Assembly: GCA_023440705.1 (NCBI GenBank) | Contig: JAEXRP010000092.1 | Location: 39,428-103,427 of the forward strand | DNA length: 64,000 bases | Source of the DNA: Soonwooa sp023440705 | Lineage (GTDB): Bacteria; Bacteroidota; Bacteroidia; Flavobacteriales; Weeksellaceae | Direction: 5' to 3' | Shown here: positions 32,524 to 41,744 of the stretch, one piece after another | Numbering within the stretch: the first letter of the stretch is position 1 | Layout of the letters: the number at the start of each line of letters is the position of its first letter | Notes under the pieces: generated by a model | Told to the model about the DNA's origin: nothing | Databases searched by the model: none | What the model saw: the letters and a program-made list of their open reading frames with translations, nothing else | Program-made: the position numbers and the translations under genes

Positions 32524-33810
32524 TTAGAATAACTCTTTTCTGATAATGTTTTGCGAGCGCTCTGGTCCAACAGAAACTAAATATACGTTGATGCCTAAAT
32601 AATTTTCGATAAACTCAATGTATTTTTTAGCATTAGCAGGAAGTTCATCATAAGATCTTGCCTTTGTGATGTCTTCTTCCCAACCTTCAAGCTCTTCATA
32701 GATAGGCTCGTAATTGTACAATTTTGTTGTTGAAGATGTGAAGTAGTCGATAACTTTTCCGTCTTCAGTTTTGTAATGTGTAGCAATTTTTAGTTTTCCG
32801 ATATTTGATAAAACATCCAATTTTGTAATCACAAGATTATTAATACCATTGATCATACAAGCGTGTTTTAATGATACCAAATCTAACCAACCTGTTCTAC
32901 GAGGACGACCAGTTGTCGCACCAAACTCACCTCCGATTTGACGAATGTTTTCACCTAGTTCGTTGTCCAATTCCGTTGGGAAAGGTCCGTTACCAACTCT
33001 TGTTGTATAAGCTTTTGCAACACCAATTAAGTTTTGCAAGGCTGTTGGCGGCACACCAGCTCCTGTACAAACGCCACCTGTCGACGGCGAAGATGATGTT
33101 ACGTATGGATAAGTTCCGAAATCGATGTCAAGCATTAAGGCTTGTGCACCTTCGAACAAAATATTTTTGTTGTCACGAATTGCTTCGTTAATCTCAAGTT
33201 CTGTATCAACGATTCTGTCTTTTAATCTTTCGCCTAAAGCAAGGAATTCATTATAAATTTCTTCAACATCTAAAGTTGGCTTTTCGAAATATTTTTCAAA
33301 AATTGAATTTTTTACTTTTAAGTTTTTTTCGATTTTTTCACGAAGAACTTCAGGGTTCAAAAGATCAATCATTCGGATACCAATTCTAGCAATTTTGTCC
33401 TCGTAGCAAGGTCCAATTCCTTTTTTTGTAGTTCCGATTTGTGTCCCACCGTTTTCTTCTTCGCGGTAAGTGTCCATCAAGATATGATAAGGCATGATAA
33501 CATGCGCTCTACGGCTGATGAATACGTGGTCAGTTTTTAGACCTTTAGATTCGATAGTTTCAATTTCTTTGATGAATGCTTTAGGATTAACAACCACACC
33601 ATTCGCGATGATGCATTTTCCTTTACATTGTAATACGCCAGAAGGCAGAAGGTGAAGTACGAATTTTTCCTCGCCTACATATACAGTGTGACCTGCGTTA
33701 TCGCCACCTTGGAAGCGTACAACATAGTCGGATTTTGCAGACAGAACGTCGGTTATTTTACCTTTTCCTTCATCTCCATATTGAAGACCAACAACTACGT
33801 AAGTTGACAT
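32524..33810 (-). CDS. purA: adenylosuccinate synthetase
   Basis: GTP-dependent enzyme joining IMP and aspartate to adenylosuccinate, the first committed step to AMP. Full length at 428 residues. Signatures are the N-terminal P-loop-like VVGLQYGDEGKGK, GGDNAGHTV (with the catalytic His), GIGPCYEDK, FEGAQALMLDIDFGTYPYVTSS, and ATTGRPRRTGWLD. It stands alone, with a textbook promoter 30-60 nt upstream and a terminator after the stop codon. Divergent from ruvB. Confidence 0.97.
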   Translation of the reverse strand: MSTYVVVGLQYGDEGKGKITDVLSAKSDYVVRFQGGDNAGHTVYVGEEKFVLHLLPSGVLQCKGKCIIANGVVVNPKAFIKEIETIESKGLKTDHVFISRRAHVIMPYHILMDTYREEENGGTQIGTTKKGIGPCYEDKIARIGIRMIDLLNPEVLREKIEKNLKVKNSIFEKYFEKPTLDVEEIYNEFLALGERLKDRIVDTELEINEAIRDNKNILFEGAQALMLDIDFGTYPYVTSSSPSTGGVCTGAGVPPTALQNLIGVAKAYTTRVGNGPFPTELDNELGENIRQIGGEFGATTGRPRRTGWLDLVSLKHACMINGINNLVITKLDVLSNIGKLKIATHYKTEDGKVIDYFTSSTTKLYNYEPIYEELEGWEEDITKARSYDELPANAKKYIEFIENYLGINVYLVSVGPERSQNIIRKELF

Positions 33811-33839
33811 ATATTTTTACTTTTTTTATTAGATTTCTA

Positions 33840-33870
33840 CAAATTTACTTTTAATTCAGTGCTTTACAAA
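33840..33870 (-). promoter_or_regulatory. promoter of purA
   Basis: Minus strand: TTTG (33870-33867), exactly 19 nt, then TAAATTTG (33847-33840). Both elements and the spacing match the Bacteroidota consensus. The implied 5' leader is about 25-30 nt. I saw no PurR-like or riboswitch-like structure. Confidence 0.75.
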
Positions 33871-33943
33871 ATTATATTAAACCTAATTTTTAATTTATTT
33901 TTTATTAGTCGCTTGCTAGGTTTTTTTTCCGAGGAGAAAATCT

Positions 33944-33951
33944 TATCTTTG
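33944..33951 (+). promoter_or_regulatory. candidate -7 element of ruvB
   Basis: TATCTTTG fits TAnnTTTG, 26 nt before the ruvB ATG. The -33 region is a T8 tract and not a clean TTTG. Confidence 0.5.
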
Positions 33952-33977
33952 AGTATCAACATTAATATTTTAACACA

Positions 33978-35000
33978 ATGCCGGAGTTTCTTCATCCCGA
34001 TAAAGACAATTATTCGCCTGAAGAGTTGATGAGTGAGGAGCAAATTCGTCCCCAGTCGTTTCAGGATTTTGCGGGACAACGTAAGACTTTAGAAAATCTA
34101 GAAGTCTTTGTCGCAGCAGCCAAAAATCGTGGTGCAGCCTTAGATCATGTTCTTTTGCATGGACCTCCAGGTCTTGGGAAAACCACCTTGTCACATATTA
34201 TCGCAAATGAGTTGGGCGTCGGTTGCAAAATTACTTCTGGACCAGTGCTTGACAAACCTGGAAGTCTTGCCGGTTTGTTGACCAATCTTGAGGAAAACGA
34301 TGTTCTGTTCATTGATGAAATTCATCGACTTTCACCTATTGTTGAAGAATATTTGTATTCTGCGATGGAGGATTTCAAGATCGATATTATGTTAGAAACT
34401 GGACCTAATGCTCGAAGTGTACAGATTGGATTAAATCCTTTTACATTGGTTGGCGCAACGACAAGATCTGGTATGTTGACAAAACCTTTGTTGGCGAGAT
34501 TCGGGATTCAGTCGCGATTAGAATATTATAATATCGAATTATTGTCGACAATTATCGTTAGAAGTGCTCGAGTTTTAGGTATTAAAATCTATGAAGATGC
34601 TGCAATCGAAATTGCAAGACGCAGTCGTGGTACGCCGAGAATTGCTAATGCTTTGCTTCGTCGTGTACGAGATTTTGCTGAGATAAAAGGTAACGGCGAA
34701 ATCGAAATTAATATTACTAAATATGCTTTGGATTCTCTTAACGTTGACGAATTTGGTTTGGACGAAATGGACAATAAGATTTTGTTGACGATGATTCAGA
34801 ATTTTAAAGCAAAACCTGTTGGTATCAGTGCTTTGGCAACTTCTATTGGTGAAAATCCTGAAACTTTGGAGGAAGTCTACGAGCCTTATTTAATTCAGGA
34901 AGGTTTTATTATCAGAACGCCGCGTGGTCGAGAAGTAACAGAGAAAGCTTATACACATCTTAATTTAACCAAGCCTAAAAGTCCAGGCGAATTATTTTAA
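33978..35000 (+). CDS. ruvB: Holliday junction branch migration ATPase RuvB
   Basis: AAA+ motor that drives branch migration with RuvA. Full length (340 residues). It has Walker A GPPGLGKTTLSH, Walker B VLFIDEIHRLSP, sensor 1 in LVGATTRSGMLT, the arginine-finger region RFGIQSRLEYY, and the winged-helix C-terminal domain with LIQEGFIIRTPRGRE. The N-terminus RPQSFQDFAGQ is as expected. ruvA and ruvC are not in the window, which is usual in this group. It is followed by the metallo-hydrolase gene 24 nt downstream, so the three plus-strand genes here may form an operon. Confidence 0.97.
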   Translation: MPEFLHPDKDNYSPEELMSEEQIRPQSFQDFAGQRKTLENLEVFVAAAKNRGAALDHVLLHGPPGLGKTTLSHIIANELGVGCKITSGPVLDKPGSLAGLLTNLEENDVLFIDEIHRLSPIVEEYLYSAMEDFKIDIMLETGPNARSVQIGLNPFTLVGATTRSGMLTKPLLARFGIQSRLEYYNIELLSTIIVRSARVLGIKIYEDAAIEIARRSRGTPRIANALLRRVRDFAEIKGNGEIEINITKYALDSLNVDEFGLDEMDNKILLTMIQNFKAKPVGISALATSIGENPETLEEVYEPYLIQEGFIIRTPRGREVTEKAYTHLNLTKPKSPGELF

Positions 35001-35024
35001 ATTTAAATCAAAGAAAAAATATAT

Positions 35025-35891
35025 ATGAAATTATATCCCATACAATGTGGAAAATTCAAGTTAGATGGCGGTGCGATGTTTGGCGTGGTCCCAAAATCTA
35101 TTTGGAACCAAACCAATCCTGCTGATGAGAAAAACCTTATCGAACTCGGCACGCGCTCTTTGCTAGTTGAAGATGGTAAAAAATTAATCTTAATCGATTG
35201 CGGTCTTGGTAATAAACAAGATGATAAATTCTTTGGACATTATTCGCTTTGGGGCGATGACAGTTTGGACAAAAACTTGTCGAAATATGGTTTTGTAAGA
35301 GAAGATATTACGGATGTATTTTTGACACATTTGCATTTTGATCATTGTGGTGGCGCTATTGAATGGAATGATGACAGATCTGGTTATCGTCCTGCTTTTA
35401 AGAATGCACATTTTTGGACTAATGAAAACCACTGGGATTGGGCGGTTAACCCAAATCCTCGTGAGAAAGCAAGCTTCCTAAAGGAGAATATTTTGCCAAT
35501 TCAAGAAAGTGGTCAACTTAACTTTTTGCCGATTCCTAAAACGGGTAATTATGGATTTGCGCCAGAATTGAAAATGGATGTCATCTTTGTGGATGGTCAT
35601 ACAGAAAAGCAAATGTTGCCTGTTATCCAATATCAAGAAAAAACGATTGTTTTTGCGGCCGATCTTATTGCGACTGCTGGACATATACCATTAGTGTATG
35701 TGATGGGTTATGATACAAGACCTTTGTTGACGGTAGCTGAGAAGGAAAAATTCTTAAAACAATGTGTGGATAACGAATATCTTATTTATTTTGAACATGA
35801 TGCGCACAACGAATTAGCAAGTCTAAAAATGACTGAAAAAGGTGTAAGACTGGATCAAACTTATTCTTTCAACGAAGTTTTTGGTTATTAA
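35025..35891 (+). CDS. MBL-fold metallo-hydrolase
   Basis: Cytosolic metallo-beta-lactamase-fold enzyme of 288 residues. Metal ligands are visible in the THLHFDHCGG motif (HxHxDH), further ligands in the VDGHTEKQM region, FAADLIAT (bridging Asp) and the C-terminal FEHDAHNE (last His). No signal peptide. The general layout resembles the quorum-quenching lactonase / YtnP-like branch, but many such proteins have unrelated substrates, so no specific activity is claimed. It sits 24 nt after ruvB and 1 nt before the proposed coaE start. Confidence 0.85.
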   Translation: MKLYPIQCGKFKLDGGAMFGVVPKSIWNQTNPADEKNLIELGTRSLLVEDGKKLILIDCGLGNKQDDKFFGHYSLWGDDSLDKNLSKYGFVREDITDVFLTHLHFDHCGGAIEWNDDRSGYRPAFKNAHFWTNENHWDWAVNPNPREKASFLKENILPIQESGQLNFLPIPKTGNYGFAPELKMDVIFVDGHTEKQMLPVIQYQEKTIVFAADLIATAGHIPLVYVMGYDTRPLLTVAEKEKFLKQCVDNEYLIYFEHDAHNELASLKMTEKGVRLDQTYSFNEVFGY

Positions 35892-35892
35892 A

Positions 35893-36495
35893 ATGGAAGA
35901 ACAAAGGACAAGGAATATCATTGGGTTAACTGGTGGTATTGGCTCGGGAAAGACTAGTGTAGCTGAGATTCTTGAGAGCGAAGGTTTTGCGGTTTATTAT
36001 TCTGATGATCGTGCAAAAGATATAGTTAATGAAGATGAAGTTTTAATTCAGAAGATAAAAGAATTACTAGGGGAGAAGGCTTATGTTGACGGTGTGTATA
36101 ACCGAAAATATGTGTCGGATATTGTTTTTAATGATAAGTCAAAACTAGAGCAGCTTAATCATTTAATTCATCCTGCTGTGGCTATCGATTTTGAAAATTG
36201 GGTTAAAAATCATGATGCGAGATTTTTGTTTAAAGAGACTGCTTTGTTGTTTGAACTTGGACTTCATAAAAAATGTTTTAAAAGCTTGTTAGTTACAGCA
36301 GACGAAAATACAAGGATAAAACGTGTGATGGATCGTGATGGGAAAACTTATCGCGAAGTTGAGAAAGTTATTGAAAAACAAATGCCAGAGCGTGAAAAAA
36401 TTAAAAAAGCGGATTTCGTAATCTATAACAATTCGAGTTTTCAAGACTTAGAAATAGCAACCAAAGATTTTATTGAAAAACTAAATTCACTTTAG
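35893..36495 (+). CDS. coaE: dephospho-CoA kinase
   Basis: Catalyses the last step of coenzyme A synthesis, phosphorylating dephospho-CoA. It is 200 residues from the ATG at 35893, which follows the previous stop directly; an upstream in-frame codon would extend it into the metallo-hydrolase gene. Signatures are the P-loop GLTGGIGSGKTS, YYSDDRAKDI, the CoA-domain LIHPAV, FKETALLFELGL, and the lid region VMDRDGKTYREVEK. It ends at a clear terminator. Probably co-transcribed with ruvB and the metallo-hydrolase. Confidence 0.95.
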   Translation: MEEQRTRNIIGLTGGIGSGKTSVAEILESEGFAVYYSDDRAKDIVNEDEVLIQKIKELLGEKAYVDGVYNRKYVSDIVFNDKSKLEQLNHLIHPAVAIDFENWVKNHDARFLFKETALLFELGLHKKCFKSLLVTADENTRIKRVMDRDGKTYREVEKVIEKQMPEREKIKKADFVIYNNSSFQDLEIATKDFIEKLNSL

Positions 36496-36521
36496 TTTTA
36501 TTTAAAAATTTAAAAAAATAA

Positions 36522-36555
36522 AAGCCCTTCCAAAATCTGGAAGGGCTTATTTATT
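36522..36555. terminator. bidirectional terminator between coaE and the metalloprotease gene
   Basis: Stem AAGCCCTTCC / GGAAGGGCTT with a 7-nt loop, flanked by A- and T-rich tracts, between convergent genes. Confidence 0.85.
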
Positions 36556-36571
36556 ACTAAGAATTTATGTA

Positions 36572-39469
36572 TTAATTCTTAATGAATTTAGTTTGAGATT
36601 TTTGATCATTAGATTCAACAGTGATAATGTATACACCTTTATCTAATTTTGAAACCTGAACTTTACCGTCTGTCGCACCGTTTGCTACAACTTGACCAGC
36701 CATATTTACGATTTGGTAAGTAGACTTAGCTGCAATATTAGAAATGTTAATCATATCTGTTGCAGGGTTAGGATATACTTGTAGCTTATTGTTAGTTTGT
36801 ACATCATTAACTGCTAAAGATCCAATATTAAGTGTGTAATCTTCAACTTGACCATAGTCCGAATTGCCACAAGGTGTTGCATTAGGACCGAATGAAGTAT
36901 CTTGTAGACGAACTCTCATTCTTGTTGTTCCTGTAGCGGCGGTTGTTGGGATTGTAATGCTACCAGTCCAAGGAGATTTCTTTTTAGCCGTTACTAATAC
37001 TTGCTCACCTGCATCATCAAAGTCTCCATCTTTGTTGTAATCAATCCAAACAAGTACTTGGTCGGACGCATAACTTGTACCAGAGAATTTAGCAGTGAAA
37101 TCGTAAGTAGTACCTTTCGTCACATTACCTACAACGCTTGTGAAATCTTCATAACCAACTGTTGCAGTAGAGTTTTTGTTAATGTCTGCAAAAGTAACAT
37201 TGCTAATACTTTCGAATGTTCCATTACCTGCAGAAGCGCTACAATATTCTATGCCTTTTGTTGTAAAGTTATAGTTTGCAAATGCGCCAACTGTACCGTT
37301 ACAAACTGCTGCTACACTAATGTCATAAGACGTATTTAGTGTCAAAGAAGTTAAGTTGTATGAGTTTGTTGTTAAACCATTAGCTTCTGTCCAGTTGCTA
37401 TCACCAGCTTTTTTGTATTTGAAATTATAAGTCGCATTAGTAATTGGATCCCAAGCCGCTTGTGCAGTTGTTTGGGTGATGCCAGTTGCTGTAAGACCTG
37501 TAGGAGCAGTTCCATCGCATCCAACCATCGACGATACTGTTACATTAGAGACTGCGTAGAATACATTTCCAATTGCAGAAACTCTTAATTTAATATCGCT
37601 TCCTGATGTTAAACTTGTTAAATCAGCATTTGCAGTTCCTGTATTTGGTGTAGAAGCAATTAATGTTGTCCAAGTTGTGCCATTGTCTTTTGTATAGTCA
37701 ATTTTTACATTAGCAACATTATAAGGTGCTGCAGTCGTATTAACAACATCCCATTGGATTGGCGATGGTGCATTGGTATATACTTTAGTCGTGTTAACTT
37801 TAAAAGGTCCATCGTTACCTACCGTTACCTTTTGAGCGCCAAATTGTGTTTGTTGTTGCTTAACATCAGGGTTGTTATCTCTAACAGTTACACGGAAGTT
37901 CATAGGTCTCGCAACATTAGATACAGCTTCCCATTCAGTAGCGCTGCTTAGTGTACCAGCTAATACCATTGATAGTTTAGGGAAGTATCTTGTTGGACTT
38001 GAAGTTCCCATTATTGAGCGGAACTTTGGTCCTTGGGTATTATTTCCTGTAACCGTTGTAACAGCCGCTGTAGCACCATCATATTGTTCCCAAGTATAAA
38101 TTAGTGCGTCATTCTCCGCATCAGTTGCAGAAGCAGTCAAGACAAAAGCAGTTCCTTTAGGGATAGTTACATCTGGCATTGCAGCAACTACAGGAGGGTT
38201 ATTAGTAATTGGTGTGTTAACATCACAAGCTTGAGTGTTAACATAATCCTGAACTTGTTTTATACTTACAGCATGGAAATAAGGATCAGAGTGTTGTTGC
38301 ACATCAAAGTTGGTAATCCCAGCATATCCCATAATTGTAGATCCTGATCCAGGTTCCATATGTGCTATACTTCCTGAGTGTATTCCATGTGCAAAGGTAT
38401 GCCACGCACCAAATTGGTGGCCCATCTCATGCGCAACATAATCGATATCAAAAGAGTCTCCAGCAGGAGCTCCAGTACCAGGTGATGTAAATGCAGAACC
38501 TTTAGAAGTTGAATCATTAGAAGCAGCTGCATCACGACAAACGTTTCCAATATCTCCTGCAGAACCGCCACCTCCAGATCTACCGAAAAGATGGCCTATG
38601 TCATAGGCTGCATTTCCAATGGTATTGGTTAAAGTTGTTTGGATCTCTTTATTCCATGCGCCCGCTGCACCAGTTGAAGCGGGAGAATACGGGTCGGTAT
38701 TAGGATTTGTATAAATAAGTTGTGGAAAATCTTGAAGATTTAAATGAATAGCAAAGTCTTTTTCAAAAACACCGTTAACACGAGTCATCGTTGCATTAAT
38801 TGCAGTAATCGCTTGTTCTACACCTCCGAAATATTGTGTGTATTCACCAGTTACAGAAATCGCAAGTCTGTAGGTACGGTATTTTTTATCACTAGCTTTT
38901 GAGAAATCACCTGGTAGATTAGTGAAATCCGAGTTTTTAGCCAATTTTGCAAGATCTTGTTTAGATGCAAAAGTCTCATTTACCTTACATTCAAAAGCTT
39001 TTTCTGTAGAGTTTTTATTTGTTTTTGGGAAAACACCATATACAGTTTTTGCAGCATTTTGAGGCTCAATAAATTCGTACTTTCCATTTTGATAAAGCAT
39101 CGATTGGAAGTCATTAGGAGCAGTACTAAATCTAACATATTTCGTAGGATCATCGATGCCTACACCAGAATATGAACCTAAGTCATATTTGTCAGCTAAA
39201 GATTTTACAACAACTGGTAAGCTGTAAACCGCAAACTTTTCCATTTTACCATCCATTGTTGGTAAAGAGATAATCACAGCTTTTGCGCCATTGCCCATTT
39301 CTTGCGCATCTTTTAACTGAGAGCGTAGCTGAGCTAGATCTAATGAGTAGTAGTGTTGAGAGTTAACTTCTGGACGTAACTTTTCACCTTGCATAGAGGT
39401 TGGACTCCATTGTGCAAAAGCTGTAGTAAATAATCCGCAAGCTAAAACACTTGTAAAGATTTTTTTCAT
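36572..39469 (-). CDS. T9SS-secreted M12B/reprolysin-like zinc metalloprotease
   Basis: Secreted protease of 965 residues. The signal peptide ends TAFAQ, before Trp. A propeptide (about 20-185) precedes the catalytic domain (about 190-410), which has the metzincin zinc motif HEMGHQFGAWHTF (HExxHxxGxxH, about residues 346-356) and a Met-turn in TIMGYAG. Then come a linker domain, a fibronectin type III domain (about 652-735, GLTATGITQTTAQAAW), a GEVED domain (about 740-885, WIDYNKDGDFDDAGEQ to YGQVEDYTL) and a type A T9SS sorting domain (about 897-965, from VYPNPATDMI, ending FIKN). It should degrade extracellular protein. Monocistronic. Confidence 0.92.
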   Translation of the reverse strand: MKKIFTSVLACGLFTTAFAQWSPTSMQGEKLRPEVNSQHYYSLDLAQLRSQLKDAQEMGNGAKAVIISLPTMDGKMEKFAVYSLPVVVKSLADKYDLGSYSGVGIDDPTKYVRFSTAPNDFQSMLYQNGKYEFIEPQNAAKTVYGVFPKTNKNSTEKAFECKVNETFASKQDLAKLAKNSDFTNLPGDFSKASDKKYRTYRLAISVTGEYTQYFGGVEQAITAINATMTRVNGVFEKDFAIHLNLQDFPQLIYTNPNTDPYSPASTGAAGAWNKEIQTTLTNTIGNAAYDIGHLFGRSGGGGSAGDIGNVCRDAAASNDSTSKGSAFTSPGTGAPAGDSFDIDYVAHEMGHQFGAWHTFAHGIHSGSIAHMEPGSGSTIMGYAGITNFDVQQHSDPYFHAVSIKQVQDYVNTQACDVNTPITNNPPVVAAMPDVTIPKGTAFVLTASATDAENDALIYTWEQYDGATAAVTTVTGNNTQGPKFRSIMGTSSPTRYFPKLSMVLAGTLSSATEWEAVSNVARPMNFRVTVRDNNPDVKQQQTQFGAQKVTVGNDGPFKVNTTKVYTNAPSPIQWDVVNTTAAPYNVANVKIDYTKDNGTTWTTLIASTPNTGTANADLTSLTSGSDIKLRVSAIGNVFYAVSNVTVSSMVGCDGTAPTGLTATGITQTTAQAAWDPITNATYNFKYKKAGDSNWTEANGLTTNSYNLTSLTLNTSYDISVAAVCNGTVGAFANYNFTTKGIEYCSASAGNGTFESISNVTFADINKNSTATVGYEDFTSVVGNVTKGTTYDFTAKFSGTSYASDQVLVWIDYNKDGDFDDAGEQVLVTAKKKSPWTGSITIPTTAATGTTRMRVRLQDTSFGPNATPCGNSDYGQVEDYTLNIGSLAVNDVQTNNKLQVYPNPATDMINISNIAAKSTYQIVNMAGQVVANGATDGKVQVSKLDKGVYIITVESNDQKSQTKFIKN

Positions 39470-39536
39470 ATAAATTATTTTAGGTTGATGAGGCTAAAGT
39501 AACAAATTAATCTTATATAATCTTTAGTGATATAAA

Positions 39537-39566
39537 AAAAACGTTTAGAATTTCTAAACGTTTTTA
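39537..39566. terminator. terminator after the GlsB/YeaQ-like gene
   Basis: Perfect 14-bp stem AAAAACGTTTAGAA / TTCTAAACGTTTTT around one T, with A/T tracts on both sides, between the 3' end of the small membrane protein gene and the protease start. Confidence 0.8.
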
Positions 39567-39586
39567 TCTTTTAAGTGTATTAAAAC

Positions 39587-39844
39587 TTATCTTTTAGTGG
39601 TAAGTTTACTATAAATGAAGAGTAATAAAACAGCTCCTGCTATTGAGAAAACCCAATTCGAAAAGCTCCAAAAACTATCAGGTTTTGCAAAGCCAATAAC
39701 GCCCGCAATAAAACCTCCTAGCATACTCCCTAGTATACCAATAATAATGGTGATTAACCATCCTGCAGGATCATTACCTGGTCTTAACATTTTTGCAATT
39801 GCCCCAGCAATTAATCCAAAAACTATCCATCCTAGCCAACTCAT
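39587..39844 (-). CDS. GlsB/YeaQ/YmgE family membrane protein
   Basis: Small inner-membrane protein of 85 residues (the family once called transglycosylase-associated). Three hydrophobic helices carry the family Gly-rich pattern: GWIVFGLIAGAIAKML, GNDPAGWLITIIIGILG, GGFIAGVIGF. The PGNDPAGW loop is the family signature. Members are stress-induced in several bacteria; the molecular role is unknown. Monocistronic with its own terminator, 55 nt after ftsY's stop codon on the same strand. Confidence 0.9.
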   Translation of the reverse strand: MSWLGWIVFGLIAGAIAKMLRPGNDPAGWLITIIIGILGSMLGGFIAGVIGFAKPDSFWSFSNWVFSIAGAVLLLFIYSKLTTKR

Positions 39845-39899
39845 AATTTAATTTTTTTAAGTTAATATTTTGTGTGATTTTGTGTGTATTGAAAAAATA

Positions 39900-40853
39900 T
39901 TATTTCTTCTTAAAAAATGAGTCAACAAATTCCATACCATTGAATAGCTGCAAATCCTCCATCTTTTCTCCTACACCGATATATTTTACAGGAATTTGGA
40001 ATTGATCCGAAATGCCGATAACCACGCCGCCTTTTGCTGTTCCGTCCAATTTGGTAACCGCTAAAGCATTAACTTCTGTTGCCGCTGTAAATTGTTTTGC
40101 TTGTTCAAAAGCATTCTGTCCTGTAGAGCCATCAAGCACTAATAAAACCTCGTGTGGCGCATCTGGAATAACCTTTTGCATAACACGTTTAATTTTAGAA
40201 AGTTCGTTCATCAAATTAACTTTGTTATGAAGTCGACCAGCGGTGTCAATAATTACAACATCTGCATTTTGTGCAACCGCGGATTGTACCGTGTCAAATG
40301 CAACTGAAGCAGGATCCGACCCCATGGCTTGTTTTACAATTGGTACACCAACACGCTCGCTCCAGATAACCAATTGGTCCACCGCAGCAGCACGGAAAGT
40401 ATCAGCGGCACCAAGAACAACATTAAGACCTTGGGATTTAAATTGATGTGCCAGTTTTCCGATAGTCGTTGTTTTTCCAACACCGTTAACACCTACAACC
40501 ATGATAACATAAGGTTTTTTGCTCATGTCAATATTCTCGGTTGAGGCGTGAGGATTATCTAACAGCAAACCCGAAATTTCTTCTCTTAATATATTGTCAA
40601 GTTCGGATACGTTAACATATTTGTCTCTTGCAACACGGTCTTCAATTCTTTTGATGACTTTAATGGTTGTCTCTGCGCCAACATCGGAAGCGATTAGCAC
40701 TTCTTCTAGATCATCCAGAACCTCGTCATCTACGGTACTTTTACCAACAACAGCACGAGAAATTTTATCAAAGAAACCTTCTCTAGATTTTTCAAGTCCT
40801 TTGTCAAGACTTTCTTTTTCTTCTTTTTTAAATATTTTTTTGAACCAACTCAT
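39900..40853 (-). CDS. ftsY: signal recognition particle receptor FtsY
   Basis: SRP receptor GTPase that docks ribosome-SRP complexes at the inner membrane. 317 residues, with a short charged N-terminal region, the helical N domain (about 20-100) and the G domain: G1 GVNGVGKTTT, the DTFRAAAVDQL insertion-box motif, G3 DTAGRLHN, G4 TKLDGTAKGG, and the C-terminal GVGEKMEDLQLFN. The acidic A domain of E. coli FtsY is absent, as in most Bacteroidota. It lies downstream of rpmB-rpmG-DUF4295, a conserved flavobacterial order, but a terminator separates them. Confidence 0.97.
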   Translation of the reverse strand: MSWFKKIFKKEEKESLDKGLEKSREGFFDKISRAVVGKSTVDDEVLDDLEEVLIASDVGAETTIKVIKRIEDRVARDKYVNVSELDNILREEISGLLLDNPHASTENIDMSKKPYVIMVVGVNGVGKTTTIGKLAHQFKSQGLNVVLGAADTFRAAAVDQLVIWSERVGVPIVKQAMGSDPASVAFDTVQSAVAQNADVVIIDTAGRLHNKVNLMNELSKIKRVMQKVIPDAPHEVLLVLDGSTGQNAFEQAKQFTAATEVNALAVTKLDGTAKGGVVIGISDQFQIPVKYIGVGEKMEDLQLFNGMEFVDSFFKKK

Positions 40854-40949
40854 TTCAGAGAATTTCGAATTTTAATTTTTGATTGTAGATTCTTCAGAAA
40901 TCAAATGTTTGATATTTGTTTCAGAAAATCTTTCCTCAAAGATAATAAA

Positions 40950-40976
40950 AAAACTACCCAAAAATTGAGTAGTTAA
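40950..40976 (-). terminator. terminator of the rpmB-rpmG-DUF4295 operon
   Basis: Minus strand: AACTACTCA, loop, then GGGTAGTT with one mismatch, followed by T7. It lies between the DUF4295 stop codon and ftsY. Confidence 0.75.
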
Positions 40977-41002
40977 TTTATACAATTACAAATCTTGTAG
41001 AA

Positions 41003-41155
41003 TTATTTTTTCAAATAAGAATCTACGTCGTCTGCATTCATTACTTTTTCTTCGAAAACGTAAGCTCCTGATTTTGGAGATTTTACCATTTTCACAACTT
41101 TAGTCATCTTTTTAGATGAACCATCTTTAAGGGTTGCTACAACTTTCTTTGCCAT
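41003..41155 (-). CDS. DUF4295 small basic protein, ribosome-associated context
   Basis: A 50-residue protein starting MAKKVVATLKDGSSKK and ending DDVDSYLKK. It is strongly basic and Lys-rich, and I recognise it as DUF4295, a Bacteroidota-restricted family located just after rpmG. It lies 25 nt after the rpmG stop codon and before a terminator, so it is the last gene of the ribosomal protein operon. Location and composition suggest a ribosome-bound protein; this is inference. It is short enough to be missed by length-filtered gene finding. Confidence 0.9.
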   Translation of the reverse strand: MAKKVVATLKDGSSKKMTKVVKMVKSPKSGAYVFEEKVMNADDVDSYLKK

Positions 41156-41180
41156 TTTTAAATATCTTTAATGGATTAGA

Positions 41181-41363
41181 TTACTTGATTTCTTTGTGTA
41201 GAGTGTACTTCTTAAGAACTGGGTTAAATTTTTTAAGCTCCAATCTTTCAGTAGTGTTCTTTTTGTTTTTGGTAGTGATGTATCTAGACATCCCAGCCAT
41301 ACCTGTTTCTTTGTGCTCTGTGCACTCTAGAATTACTTGAACTCTGTTACCTTTTTTTGCCAT
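41181..41363 (-). CDS. rpmG: 50S ribosomal protein L33
   Basis: Large-subunit protein of 60 residues: MAKKGNRVQVILECTE start, then MSRYITTKNKKNTTERLEL, then FNPVLKKYTLHKE. It lacks the two CxxC pairs of zinc-binding L33; only one Cys is present, so it is the zinc-free form. It lies 9 nt after rpmB. Confidence 0.96.
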   Translation of the reverse strand: MAKKGNRVQVILECTEHKETGMAGMSRYITTKNKKNTTERLELKKFNPVLKKYTLHKEIK

Positions 41364-41372
41364 TGCTTAAAA

Positions 41373-41609
41373 TTATTTAATAAATCCGTTTCTTACAGCT
41401 CTTTCAATAGCTTCTTCGATTCCAATCTTGTTGATTACTCTTAATCCGTGAGCAGAAACTCTTAGAGTCACATGCTTACCATGCTCAGGAAGAAAAAATT
41501 TCTTCTCTAATAAATTAATCTCAAAACGTCTTTTCGTTTTGTTGTTTGCGTGAGAAACGTTGTTTCCTACCATTGCACGCTTACCTGTTATTTGGCAAAT
41601 TCTTGACAT
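41373..41609 (-). CDS. rpmB: 50S ribosomal protein L28
   Basis: Large-subunit protein of 78 residues. It has the family start CQITGKRAMVGNNVSHANNK and the TKRRFEINL segment, and ends GLRVINKIG...AVRNGFIK. It is the first gene of a three-gene operon (rpmB-rpmG-DUF4295). A promoter-like pair is present upstream at 41648-41679. Confidence 0.97.
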   Translation of the reverse strand: MSRICQITGKRAMVGNNVSHANNKTKRRFEINLLEKKFFLPEHGKHVTLRVSAHGLRVINKIGIEEAIERAVRNGFIK

Positions 41610-41647
41610 ATCTCGATGTTCTTTTTACTATATGATATTTGAGGTTG

Positions 41648-41679
41648 CAAAATAACGAATTTTTTTTCGCATTGACAAA
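41648..41679 (-). promoter_or_regulatory. candidate promoter of rpmB operon
   Basis: Minus strand: TTTG (41679-41676), 20 nt, then TTATTTTG (41655-41648), one mismatch from TAnnTTTG. The implied leader is about 35 nt. Confidence 0.5.
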
Positions 41680-41744
41680 TCTTTTTAAAAATAAATAGAA
41701 TATTCTATGTTAATTTTTTTCAAGTTTTTATCAAACTCCTTTTG

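Noticed and set aside
40950..40976. Riboswitch or leader upstream of ftsY
   Set aside because: The hairpin with T7 is explained as the terminator of the ribosomal protein operon; no conserved aptamer-like feature was seen.
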